Source of the DNA: Dyella psychrodurans
GTDB lineage: Bacteria; Pseudomonadota; Gammaproteobacteria; Xanthomonadales; Rhodanobacteraceae
Length of the DNA: 64,000 nt
Reading direction: 5' to 3'
Assembly (NCBI RefSeq): GCF_003363265.1
Contig: NZ_QRBF01000001.1
Span: forward strand, 900,451-964,450
Both the position numbers and the translations under genes were made by a program. Under the pieces are notes generated by a model. It saw only the letters and a list, made by a program, of their open reading frames with translations, was not told the origin of the DNA and did no database searches. The first letter of the stretch is position 1, and each line of letters begins with the position of its first letter. This document shows, piece by piece, positions 8,495-16,943 of this stretch.

Positions 8495-9496
8495 TCAGCG
8501 ACCGAAGCGAATCTCGCCGCCGTCGTGCTCGCGGTCCCAGCCGCGCAATTCGTCGCGAATGTGGGCAATCCGTTGACGACCCAGTGCGTTGCGCTCTTCG
8601 TCAAGCACTTGGCCGTCGAGCAGCTCGGCCAGTCGTTGCGCCGTGGGCAACATCGCGTCCCAGGCGTCCAACGCCGCAACCGGTCCGGGCAATGCCATGA
8701 AGAAACTGAGTCCTGGCGTACGCAGTGCGTCCAGGCGTGTCAGATCGAAGCTGCCGGGCTTGAGCATGTTGGCAACGCTGAAGATCGGACCAAGCTCGCG
8801 CTTGCCATCCACCAGACGGTGGTAGATGCCCATGTCACCGTATTCCAGACCTGCTTTTTCGGCAGCCACAATCAGATCCGCACCGTTGAAAGCGTGCCCT
8901 TCCCGGGCCACTACAAACAGGCTGACGATGCGCTCGACCGGCACCTGCGTCGGGCGTTTGCCCAGATCGGAACGCGGTGGAATGCGCGGTGCCGGCGCAG
9001 GTGTCGGTGCCGCAGGTGCGTGAGCGGTCGATGCGGGCGCATGAGAAGAAATGGCTGCACTCGGCCCGGACATGGTCGCTGCCGTGTACTCGGGCTGCGA
9101 GGGAGAACGCAACACCTCGACGATGGATGCCGCATGGCCGGTCGGCTTGGGCATCTGGATGGTGGCGTGGCGCTCGTCCGCGAGCGTCGCGCTTAACTTT
9201 TCCAGTTCCTCGCTAAGTCCTACATCCAATTCGCCCTGATGCGGCGTCGGGCTGGAGAACCGGGGATCGATCCGTTCGTCCGAAATGTCCCTGAATGCGT
9301 CGCCTTCGTCTGCCGCGTCACCCAGCCTTGGCTCGCGCCGCTCCGCACCCGGCTCGGGAGCGGGACGCCGCGTACCTTGTTCTTTCTTGGGTTGGCCGAA
9401 CAGCCACACCAGCACCAGCACGATCACGCCGACGACGACCGTGGGAATACCTATGGCAGGGTCCCACGAAATAGCTAACTCCGTTCCAGGCAACAT
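8495..9496 (-). CDS. zipA: Cell division protein ZipA
   Basis: Membrane anchor that ties the FtsZ ring to the inner membrane. The 333-residue protein has an N-terminal transmembrane segment (about 15-33) followed by a basic stretch. Then comes a long Pro/Ala-rich acidic linker (to about 190) and a C-terminal ZipA_C domain with the VERIVSLFVVAREGHAF strand. The Met at 9496 has GAGGAG about 8 bases upstream, overlapping the smc stop, so the longer frame to 9595 inside smc is rejected. It lies 11 bases after smc on the same strand. In many gammaproteobacteria zipA sits between smc-like genes and ligA. Confidence 0.93.
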   Translation of the reverse strand: MLPGTELAISWDPAIGIPTVVVGVIVLVLVWLFGQPKKEQGTRRPAPEPGAERREPRLGDAADEGDAFRDISDERIDPRFSSPTPHQGELDVGLSEELEKLSATLADERHATIQMPKPTGHAASIVEVLRSPSQPEYTAATMSGPSAAISSHAPASTAHAPAAPTPAPAPRIPPRSDLGKRPTQVPVERIVSLFVVAREGHAFNGADLIVAAEKAGLEYGDMGIYHRLVDGKRELGPIFSVANMLKPGSFDLTRLDALRTPGLSFFMALPGPVAALDAWDAMLPTAQRLAELLDGQVLDEERNALGRQRIAHIRDELRGWDREHDGGEIRFGR

Positions 9497-9507
9497 GATG
9501 TGACTCC

Positions 9508-12500
9508 TCAGGCCGCGCCGGCCAGCTTGGCTGCCTCGGCAAGATCCACCTGCACAAGACGCGAAACACCCGGCTCGCGCATGGTAACGCCGCAAAGCTG
9601 GCTCGCCGCTTCCATCGTCGCTTTGTTGTGGCTCACGAAGATGAACTGAACCTTCTCGCTCATCTCGCGCACCATGTTCGAGAAGCGACCGACGTTTGCC
9701 TCATCGAGCGGCGCATCCACTTCGTCCAGCAGACAGAACGGCGCCGGATTCAACGCGAAGATCGCGAATACCAGCGACACCGCCGTCAGCGCCTTTTCAC
9801 CACCGGACAGCAGCGTAATGTTGGACACGCGCTTGCCGGGCGGACGCGCCATAATCGACACGCCCGTGCTGAGCAGATCGTCGCCCGTAAGCTCCAGGTA
9901 CGCGTGACCGCCGCCGAACAGGCGCGGGAACAGTTCCTGCACACCGGCATTGACGCGATCGAACGTTTCCTTGAAACGCTGGCGGGTTTCGCGGTCGATC
10001 TTCTTGATCGCGTTTTCCAGCGTTTCCATCGCGCTGGTAAGGTCGGCCAGCTGCGTATCGAGGTATGTCTTGCGCTCGCTCTGCTCGGCGTGCTCCTGGA
10101 TGGCCGCCAGATTCACCGGTTCCAGGCGCGCAATCTTCTGGGCGAGATCGGCCAGTTGCTGGCGCCACTGCGTCGCGTCGACATCTTCCGCCAGCTCAGC
10201 GAGCAAGGTTTCGAGATCCAGCCCGGATGCCGTAATGGCCTCGGCAAGCTGGTCGGCGCGCATTTGCAGCGCCTGCGCGGCGAGCTTCTGCTCGGACAAT
10301 TTTTCGCGCAGGCCGGACAGTTCCTGCTCCACGTTGTGTCGCTGTTGTTCCAGCTTGCGGAATTCGATATCGCAATCTTCCAGTGCACGGCGTGCATCGA
10401 CCAACTGACGGTCGACCAGCAGGCGCTGGTCGAGATAGGTCTGGCGCTCGGCTTCGAGCTCGGCGATCGGATCGGAACCGGCAGCCAGCTGTTCGGTGAT
10501 TTCGCTGCGACGCGCTTCGATCTGGCGGATCTGGTTGTCCATGCGCGATAGCGCTTGTTCGAGCGACGTCAGCGAGGAGCGCTTGGACTCCAGGCTCAAC
10601 GCGAGCGCATGCGACTGATCGGCGGCCTCGCGGGCATTCATGCGCGCTTCTTCGCGCGCCTCCAGCAAGGCGCGACGTTCGTTCTCCAGTTCGCGGCGCT
10701 GATCTTCGAGATCGCCCATGTTGTTGACCGACTCGTCGAGTCGCGCACGCGCTTCGCGTGTCTGCGTCTGCAACTCGTCCATCTGTTCGAGCAAGACCGA
10801 CAGTTCGCCCGTCACCTTTTCGGCACGCGCACGGGCAGTCTCCACTTTGCCGCGATGGCTCTGCAGCTGTCCTGCCAATTCCGACTGACGGCGATGCGCG
10901 TTGTACAAGTCGCGTTGCGCGTCGTCGCGCGCGCGCTCGGTTTCGAACTTGTTGGTGCGCAGGTCGTCGAGCTTGGCAGTAGCTTCCTCGATCTGCGCTT
11001 CAAGCGACTCGGTCTGCTCGGTCAGCACGCGGATTTCGCGTTCGCGCGCCAACACGCCCACCTGGTTGCCCTGGGCGCGACGCACGCGCGCCCAACCCGG
11101 ACCCAACCATTCGCCGGTGCGCGTGATGACCGACTGATACGGCGCCAGCGCAGAAAGCCCGGAAACGCGCTGATGCGCTTCATCGATGGACTCTGCCGTC
11201 AGCACATGGCCAAGAATCGCGATGGCGGATGCCGGTCCACGCACGTGCGCTGCCAGCGTGCCCGCGGTTGCGGCGCCACCTTCGGTGGCATCGAGCAAGG
11301 CGACGTCGGCATTTTCCAGACCGGGAAATTCGCGCGCCAGATCGTGCGCGCCATCCACCAACACGCTGTCGATGAAGCCCGACAACACGGTTTCGACAGC
11401 CGTCTCCCAACCTGCCTCGACCTGCAGCGCTTCGCCGAGGCGGCGCTTCTTGTCCAGGCCGAACCTCGACAGCCAACTGCTGGCCGCACTTTCTTCCTGG
11501 CCGAGCGCTGCATGCTGCAAGGCTTCGAGCGAAGCCAGGCGGCCACGCGCCGTCTGCAACTGCTGGCGTGCTTCGTTGAGCACGGATTGAACCTGGCGCT
11601 CTTCGTCGAGCACTTTTTCGTGGGACAGCTTGTGCTGATCGAGCAGGCCGCCCAACGATTCGACGCGTTCACGTTGCGTATCGTGTTCGACATGCAATTG
11701 TTCAGCGGCAGCGTCGAGCGCGGCGACGTCCGTCGCTCTCTGTTCGGTTTCCAGCGATTCCTTGCGCTTGCCCAGGTCCATGGACTGGCGATCGAGATAG
11801 GCGAGTTTGGTGCGCTCTACTTCCGCTGCGCGACTCGCTTCACCTGCAGTGCGCGTGTACGTGTCCCAGCGCTGCTGCCAGTCGGCCAGCTTGGTTTCGG
11901 TTTCGCGCTGCGCGTCGGCGGTTTCTTCCTGCATCTGATGCAGGGCTTCGAGCTTGGGCTCGCCTTCGGCCAACGCCATGCGCAACGTTTCGACCTGCTC
12001 ACGGTCGGTGGCGATGTGCGACGCCAACTCGCTATGTTCGCGCTCCGCGTCCAACTGTGCGCGTTGCAGGCGCTCGGCGGTTTCGCGGTTGTAGCGAACC
12101 TGCTGTTCGACGCGCGCGATTTCGGAGCCGACCTTGTAGACCTCGGCTTGTACTGCGTTGAGGTGTTCGCTCGCTTCCGTGTGACGTTCGCGAGCGCTCT
12201 CGATCTGCGCCTCGATCTGGCGTTGCTCGGCCAGGCGCTTCTCGATGTCGATTTCGGCGGCGGAAAGCCCTTGCCCCTGCCCTTCGTGCTGACTCTTCAG
12301 CCCACGGTATTCCAGTGCGCGCAACTCGGCTTCCTTGCGCGTCTGCTCTTCCTTATGGGCTTTCCAGCGCTCGGCGGCGCGCGCCTGACGATTCAGGTGC
12401 TCAAGCTGCTTGTCCACCTCGTCGCGCACGTCGCGCACGCGGTCGAGGTTTTCGCGCGTTGCCTTGATGCGGCTCTCGGTTTCCTTGCGGCGCTCCTTGT

Positions 12501-13017
12501 ATTTAGAGATGCCGGCGGCTTCCTCCAGATGCGTGCGCAGTTCTTCCGGATGCGCCTCGATGATCTGGCTGATCATGCCCTGCTCGATGATCGAGTAACT
12601 GCGCGGACCGAGGCCGGTGCCGAGGAACAAGTCGGTGATGTCGCGACGGCGGCAACGCGCACCGTTGAGGAAATAAGCCGATTGTCCGTCGCGCGTCACC
12701 TGGCGCTTGACCGAGATTTCCGCGTACTGGCCGTATTCGCCCTGAATGGTGCCGTCGGCGTTGTCGAAGATCAGTTCGACCGTCGCCTGCCCCACCGGCT
12801 TGCGCGCGTTGGAACCGGAGAAGATCACGTCCGTCAGCGAATCGCCGCGCAAGCGGCTGGCGGCGCTTTCGCCCATCACCCAGCGGATGGCATCGATGAT
12901 GTTGGACTTGCCGCAACCGTTGGGCCCCACCACACCGGTCATGTTGGTGGGCAGATGCAAGGTGGTCGGGTCGACGAAGGACTTGAACCCGGCAAGCTTG
13001 ATCGTGGTTAGGCGCAT
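9508..13017 (-). CDS. smc: Chromosome segregation protein SMC
   Basis: ATPase that compacts and segregates the chromosome as a V-shaped dimer with ScpA/ScpB. The 1169-residue protein has Walker A GPNGCGKS at 31-38 and two long coiled coils rich in Glu, Arg, Ala and Gln. They flank a hinge at roughly 510-650. A C-terminal head carries the signature LSGGEKAL and the Walker B region CLLDEVDAPLD. The full length fits bacterial SMC. It is unusual among gammaproteobacteria, where enterics use MukB instead, and typical of Xanthomonadales and Pseudomonas. It is followed directly by zipA. The opposite strand shows very long open frames, which are shadows. Confidence 0.98.
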   Translation of the reverse strand: MRLTTIKLAGFKSFVDPTTLHLPTNMTGVVGPNGCGKSNIIDAIRWVMGESAASRLRGDSLTDVIFSGSNARKPVGQATVELIFDNADGTIQGEYGQYAEISVKRQVTRDGQSAYFLNGARCRRRDITDLFLGTGLGPRSYSIIEQGMISQIIEAHPEELRTHLEEAAGISKYKERRKETESRIKATRENLDRVRDVRDEVDKQLEHLNRQARAAERWKAHKEEQTRKEAELRALEYRGLKSQHEGQGQGLSAAEIDIEKRLAEQRQIEAQIESARERHTEASEHLNAVQAEVYKVGSEIARVEQQVRYNRETAERLQRAQLDAEREHSELASHIATDREQVETLRMALAEGEPKLEALHQMQEETADAQRETETKLADWQQRWDTYTRTAGEASRAAEVERTKLAYLDRQSMDLGKRKESLETEQRATDVAALDAAAEQLHVEHDTQRERVESLGGLLDQHKLSHEKVLDEERQVQSVLNEARQQLQTARGRLASLEALQHAALGQEESAASSWLSRFGLDKKRRLGEALQVEAGWETAVETVLSGFIDSVLVDGAHDLAREFPGLENADVALLDATEGGAATAGTLAAHVRGPASAIAILGHVLTAESIDEAHQRVSGLSALAPYQSVITRTGEWLGPGWARVRRAQGNQVGVLAREREIRVLTEQTESLEAQIEEATAKLDDLRTNKFETERARDDAQRDLYNAHRRQSELAGQLQSHRGKVETARARAEKVTGELSVLLEQMDELQTQTREARARLDESVNNMGDLEDQRRELENERRALLEAREEARMNAREAADQSHALALSLESKRSSLTSLEQALSRMDNQIRQIEARRSEITEQLAAGSDPIAELEAERQTYLDQRLLVDRQLVDARRALEDCDIEFRKLEQQRHNVEQELSGLREKLSEQKLAAQALQMRADQLAEAITASGLDLETLLAELAEDVDATQWRQQLADLAQKIARLEPVNLAAIQEHAEQSERKTYLDTQLADLTSAMETLENAIKKIDRETRQRFKETFDRVNAGVQELFPRLFGGGHAYLELTGDDLLSTGVSIMARPPGKRVSNITLLSGGEKALTAVSLVFAIFALNPAPFCLLDEVDAPLDEANVGRFSNMVREMSEKVQFIFVSHNKATMEAASQLCGVTMREPGVSRLVQVDLAEAAKLAGAA

Positions 13018-13135
13018 GAAATTCTCATCATTGGTGATTCGATCCTACGGCAACAAGTTATCTTCGTCATTTTCCGGGTAGACGCCACATCCCAGCAAGC
13101 CTTTGATTCAAAAGCCACTGATCGCGCCGGCCAGT

Positions 13136-14602
13136 TCATTGCAGCTGCACGATGCGCCCGTCTTGCAGCACCGTGTAGCGTGGAACGGCCGTGTCGTCGA
13201 ATTTGGCATGCGGCAGGAAAAGCGGGAGCAACGTGCGCGTATCGGGAGTGATCCAGAACAGCGAAAGATAATGCGGGACTCTATCATTCTGGAAAACAGG
13301 CATGCCGCCACTCAGCTGTGCGGTCCCGGCCCGGACATTTCCAAGGTAATGATGGGATTGATCCATCATCCAGAGCAAACCCAACGGTTGCTGCCGCCCG
13401 GATCTCACGTAACCGATGTTGACGGCTGCATAAGCGAGCACTAGCGCAAAGCCCAATCCCCATGCCACTTTTCGATGGACCCCCAGCACAACGCCCGCGC
13501 TCACTTGCGTACACCAGATGCCTGCCAGGAGCGCAAACATGTGCAATTCTTCATAGCCGTATCGCGTTTGATGCATGATGCGCAAGCCTATCCACGTTCC
13601 GCGATTGGATAGCGTGATCGGCAGAAAATCGAGCATCACCACCAACAGCGCCGCAAGAAGCACTTTCCAACTTCCGCGTCGCCGTATGGCGCTCCACAGG
13701 ACTGCGACGCAGCCCGCGAACAGTACGCATAGCAGCCGGAGCGACAGGCCGTGCTCGGGAACATCATGGGCATCCTCGGCCCCCATCCCGGATGCGGTGG
13801 CGAAAAACACCTTGGCAAACTCCAGGTCAGCCCGAATCGCCTGTAAAGGGGGCGAGCTTGCCGCTCCCCTGTGAATCCATAGATAACCCAAGGCATAGCC
13901 AAGTGCCCCCAGCAGCATCCAGGCGACAGGAGTAAGCCATGCCTTGGCATGGGAGCGAAAGCGATGCTCATCGCTGAGATATCCCACCAAGACCAGATGC
14001 ACCGGGATCAGCACCGCTTTCTCGTAAAAACCGAATGCCAGCACAAATGCGAGCGCCATGCAGAACAAGCGTGCTCGCCTGCCGTCCTTCATCCACGCCA
14101 AATAGTTGTAGATCGCGCAGACATCCATGAACACATAAGGCGCGCGGCACTCGGCATGCGCCCACCACACCAGGCCGTAGACGATCATGGCCGAGGCGGC
14201 ATATCCGCAGAGGATGAGCCCGCCGACAGGCCCTGCTTGCAGCAACCGCAGCGTGCGTGCCAGGAAAACGAGGGTCCCGATGTGAAAAGCCAGCAGAACC
14301 GCGATCGCCACGGAAAAATTCATGGGCGCCACGTGATAAACCAGCCAGCTCATAAGTCGATGCAGAGGCACATAGTGCACATCGACGGGTGTCATCAGGT
14401 ACTGCCAAAAACCGGTGTGCTGCATAAGCACGAAATTATCGAGATCGTCGTTGCTGAAATCGCTGTGTCTATGCAAATACCAGGCAAGATGAACAACAAG
14501 GGCGACCGTGGTCGCAACAACCACTCCCCTGGTCAAACTCTCCCAGCGGCCATTCGCAGACCTTACCTCCCCAAGCGGCATTCCCGTCGCAGACCGTCCC
14601 AT
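13136..14602 (-). CDS. Polytopic membrane protein of unknown function, possible GT-C-like glycosyltransferase
   Basis: I do not recognise a named family. The 488-residue protein has one hydrophobic segment near 27-45 and about ten more through the rest. After the first segment is an acidic loop motif, SNDDLDNF. This layout (first helix, then an acidic pair in the first outer loop, then many helices) resembles GT-C lipid-linked sugar transferases, but that is inference. The start may be Met1 or Met8. It lies between smc and bolA on the same strand, 118 bases from smc, and does not look part of either operon. A role in cell-surface sugar modification is possible. Confidence 0.6.
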   Translation of the reverse strand: MGRSATGMPLGEVRSANGRWESLTRGVVVATTVALVVHLAWYLHRHSDFSNDDLDNFVLMQHTGFWQYLMTPVDVHYVPLHRLMSWLVYHVAPMNFSVAIAVLLAFHIGTLVFLARTLRLLQAGPVGGLILCGYAASAMIVYGLVWWAHAECRAPYVFMDVCAIYNYLAWMKDGRRARLFCMALAFVLAFGFYEKAVLIPVHLVLVGYLSDEHRFRSHAKAWLTPVAWMLLGALGYALGYLWIHRGAASSPPLQAIRADLEFAKVFFATASGMGAEDAHDVPEHGLSLRLLCVLFAGCVAVLWSAIRRRGSWKVLLAALLVVMLDFLPITLSNRGTWIGLRIMHQTRYGYEELHMFALLAGIWCTQVSAGVVLGVHRKVAWGLGFALVLAYAAVNIGYVRSGRQQPLGLLWMMDQSHHYLGNVRAGTAQLSGGMPVFQNDRVPHYLSLFWITPDTRTLLPLFLPHAKFDDTAVPRYTVLQDGRIVQLQ

Positions 14603-14641
14603 CCACCTTTTCCCCGAGTAACGTAGCCCCGAAAATTCGAT

Positions 14642-14899
14642 TTATTCAGCTCGCGCATCAATCGACAAGGCATGAATACCGCTATCCATCAGCCCCTCAA
14701 GAGCGGCATAGACCATGCGGTGGCGCTTGAGCGGCAACTGTCCCGCAAATGCAGGGCTGACAATACGCACGTAAAAATGCCCCTTCCCTTCGTTAGCATG
14801 ACCGGCGTGCTTGTAGCCTTCGTCGAGCACTTCGAGTTCGACTGGATGAAGCGCCGCATCAAGGCGGCGACGAATCTCTTCCACCATCGCGGCTGTCAT
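14642..14899 (-). CDS. BolA family protein
   Basis: Small 85-residue protein of the BolA/IbaG fold, often partnered with monothiol glutaredoxins in iron-sulfur trafficking. It starts MTAAMVEEIRRRLDAAL and shows the family core with HYVRIVS-like strand (GHFYVRIVSPAF, about 41-52) and the conserved KRHRMVYAAL helix start (about 58-67). The His in SGIHALSI near the C-terminus matches the family. Its ATG overlaps the stop of the upstream YciI gene by four bases, so the two are translationally coupled. Confidence 0.92.
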   Translation of the reverse strand: MTAAMVEEIRRRLDAALHPVELEVLDEGYKHAGHANEGKGHFYVRIVSPAFAGQLPLKRHRMVYAALEGLMDSGIHALSIDARAE

Positions 14900-15198
14900 G
14901 CCGGGAGTACCTTGCGGAATGGCTTCACGGTGACGCTGGCGTAGACGTTTGCATCGACATAAGGGTCAAGCCTCGCCCATTGCTCGGCCTCGGGCAGCGA
15001 AGCGAACTCGGCGACGATCAAACTGCCGCTAAAGCCAGCCGGCCCAGGTTGTTCCGCATCGATGGCCGGAAACGGGCCCGCCAACAGAAGACGGCCTTCC
15101 TGCTGAAGCTTTTCGAGTCGCTCCAAATGGGCGCCACGCGCGGCGAGCCGGCGCTCGAGTGAATCGGGATGGTCGGTGCCGGTGATGGCGTACCACAT
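14896..15198 (-). CDS. YciI family protein
   Basis: The 100-residue protein has the compact YciI ferredoxin-like fold, with a conserved His (RGAHLERLEKL, about 23) and an Asp/Pro motif near the C-terminus (LDPYVDANVY). The family function is unsettled; some members cleave halogenated or muconolactone-like substrates. In many proteobacteria yciI sits beside ispZ (yciB) and bolA. Here only bolA is present, overlapping it by 4 bases (ATGA). The divergent gene is a YidC-like protein. Confidence 0.9.
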   Translation of the reverse strand: MWYAITGTDHPDSLERRLAARGAHLERLEKLQQEGRLLLAGPFPAIDAEQPGPAGFSGSLIVAEFASLPEAEQWARLDPYVDANVYASVTVKPFRKVLPA

Positions 15199-15322
15199 GT
15201 GCTTTGCTCCCTCAGGTGATCCACGATTTTATCCGACCGCGTCGTGGAACACCCGATGATTCTTGAATCCGCGTCGCGAGAGCCCCATTAGCAAGTCTCC
15301 AACCTGGCGGGGAGTGCTGGTT

Positions 15323-15979
15323 ATGTGGTCGACGTTCGTGGGCGGACTTATCGCGCTGCTGGCTCAATTGGCCCATTGGCTCGACGGTAGTTACGGGGCC
15401 GCCGTGGTCGTGATGGCCATCGTCGTTCGCCTGATCCTGCTACCCATGACACTGCACACGGCGGAGCAAGCCTGGCATCGGCAGCACAAGCTGGCGCGCT
15501 TGAAGCCAGAGCTGGAACGCCTGCGCGAACGTCACACCAAGGACCCGACCGCTTACGCAACAGCATTGCAGGCGCTGTATCGCAAGCACGAGGTAACGGG
15601 TGGACTGGGAAGCGGCATGCTTACCGCCATCGTGCAGGCGCCACTCGGAGCAGGCATCTACGCAGCCATCCGTCAGAGCGTGGTCGGCGCCGGCTCTTTC
15701 CTGTGGATTGGGCGGCTGGCGCGCCCGGACATCTGGCTGGCCTTTATCGTGGCGCTTCTGAGTTGGGCGGCGATCATGCTCAACCCATCCATGTCGGAAC
15801 AGGCCCGAACCCTCCTGCACTGGCTCCCTGTCATCGTCACCTTCCTGGTGACCTGGCATCTGAGCGCAGGCCTCTGTCTGTACTGGGCGGGAGCTGGCAG
15901 CGTGGGAGTGCTCCAGGCCGCTCTGCTGCGCCATCGGGTCACCCGGAGCAGCCATCGAGCCCAGCCGCCCCGGCGCTGA
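15323..15979 (+). CDS. Short YidC/Oxa1-family membrane insertase-like protein
   Basis: The 218-residue protein matches the core membrane domain of YidC and lacks the large periplasmic P1 domain. Visible similarities are VVRLILLPMTL (Arg36, equivalent to the groove arginine of YidC), a basic Lys/Arg-rich cytoplasmic hairpin with LYRKHEV (about 90), and the last helix SAGLCLYW followed by SVGVLQ. About five transmembrane helices are predicted by eye. The frame extends to a TTG at 15263, but GGGGAG lies 8 bases before the ATG at 15323, so that start is preferred. This is not the canonical yidC, which is expected at the rnpA locus. Its client proteins are unknown. Confidence 0.8.
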   Translation: MWSTFVGGLIALLAQLAHWLDGSYGAAVVVMAIVVRLILLPMTLHTAEQAWHRQHKLARLKPELERLRERHTKDPTAYATALQALYRKHEVTGGLGSGMLTAIVQAPLGAGIYAAIRQSVVGAGSFLWIGRLARPDIWLAFIVALLSWAAIMLNPSMSEQARTLLHWLPVIVTFLVTWHLSAGLCLYWAGAGSVGVLQAALLRHRVTRSSHRAQPPRR

Positions 15980-16172
15980 GCCTCCGAGCCATGTGATACC
16001 TGTCAGGAACGATCCCTGACAACGTCCGCTGCCCCGCCGGACGCGTTGCGCGCACGCTTTCCCTGCCCCGAACCGGGCTCATCTGCTCGTTCCAGATGAG
16101 CGCCGAGCCCAGGCGGCAAGCCATTTTCGGCGCGTCATAGCCAGCTAGGCCATCAGTCATGGCACGCGGTCG

Positions 16173-16200
16173 TTGACAGCTTCGAATATGGTGTTATAGT
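16173..16200 (+). promoter_or_regulatory. Sigma-70-type promoter of the GntR/ABC operon
   Basis: TTGACA (16173-16178) and TATAGT (16195-16200) are 16 bases apart. This near-consensus promoter lies 44 bases before the first gene of the operon, and its -10 box is inside the operator palindrome. Confidence 0.8.
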
Positions 16201-16213
16201 TCACTACAACACC
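16190..16213. promoter_or_regulatory. Candidate operator palindrome for the GntR (YtrA-type) regulator
   Basis: A 24-base near-palindrome (arms GGTGTT and AACACC, inner TAGT/ACTA; 10 of 12 base pairs match) overlaps the -10 box of the operon promoter. Position and symmetry fit a self-repressing GntR dimer; binding is inferred. Confidence 0.7.
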
Positions 16214-16243
16214 GGTCCACGAGAGCACTAAAGGAGAGCCGTC

Positions 16244-16564
16244 ATGAAAGCACCGAACCCGATCGCCCTGACTGCCGCGGTTCTGTTTACCACGGTAAGC
16301 CTGATCGCCCTGAGCCCGAACGCCCCCAAGTTTCCTGTCGCCGAAATCAACGGCATGAAGGTCATCGACCTGGCCCCCGTCGAAGTTCGCCCGACCGCCG
16401 ACGACGAACGCGCCGCCGCCATGCTGGCCTCGGCCAGCCTGACGATCGCCAACTCGCCGATCGCCAACGCGACCGATAGCGGTGCAAGCCTGCTCGGAGC
16501 CCAGCTGGCCATGCCCTACTATTCGTTTGGCTCGACCAAATTCGCCGGCATCAGCAAGGAATAA
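16244..16564 (+). CDS. Small exported or membrane-anchored hypothetical protein, first gene of the GntR/ABC operon
   Basis: I do not recognise a family. The 106-residue protein begins MKAPNPIALTAAVLF, a short basic start followed by a hydrophobic stretch to about residue 24, which suggests a signal peptide or anchor. The mature part has an Asp/Ala-rich middle and ends YYSFGSTKFAGISKE. A strong ribosome site (AAGGAG, 8 bases upstream) makes it likely to be well translated. It is 4 bases before the gntR start and so should be controlled by that repressor. It could be a partner or client of the adjacent ABC transporter. Confidence 0.75.
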   Translation: MKAPNPIALTAAVLFTTVSLIALSPNAPKFPVAEINGMKVIDLAPVEVRPTADDERAAAMLASASLTIANSPIANATDSGASLLGAQLAMPYYSFGSTKFAGISKE

Positions 16565-16568
16565 ATCC

Positions 16569-16943
16569 ATGTCCATCACCTGGAACGACAGCGTCCCGAT
16601 CTATCGTCAGCTGCGCGAACGCGTCGTGGCGATGATCCTGGACGGCGCCTTGAACGAGGGCGACCCGCTGCCGTCAGTGCGCCAGGTGGCGGCCGATTTC
16701 CAAATCAATCCGCTCACCGTATCGAAGGCGTACCAGGAACTGGTCGACGACCAACTTGTGGAAAAAAGGAGGGGGCTGGGCATGTTCGTTACCGACGGAG
16801 CGCGCGAGGCGCTGCTTAAATCCGAACGCGAGCGTTTTCTGCGCGAGGAGTGGCCTGCACTGTATGCACGCCTGCAGCGCCTTGGCCTGGATCTGAAAAC
16901 CCTGTTGCGCGAAGCGCCGCAGGATACGGAGAACCACTCATGA
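16569..16943 (+). CDS. GntR-family transcriptional regulator, YtrA subfamily
   Basis: The 124-residue protein has the GntR winged helix-turn-helix (about 8-75; GDPLPSVRQVAADFQINPLTVSKAYQEL) and only a short C-terminal helical tail, the hallmark of the YtrA subfamily. It lacks the large effector domain of FadR or HutC types. It begins 4 bases after the upstream small gene, and its TGA overlaps the ATG of the ABC ATPase gene. YtrA regulators typically repress their own ABC transporter operon and respond to cell-envelope stress. The palindrome at 16190-16213 is its probable target. Confidence 0.93.
   Translation: MSITWNDSVPIYRQLRERVVAMILDGALNEGDPLPSVRQVAADFQINPLTVSKAYQELVDDQLVEKRRGLGMFVTDGAREALLKSERERFLREEWPALYARLQRLGLDLKTLLREAPQDTENHS

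Noticed and set aside
10555-13011. An 818-codon frame antisense to smc
   Set aside because: SMC motifs are complete on the other strand; the frame is a shadow of its GC-rich coiled coils.
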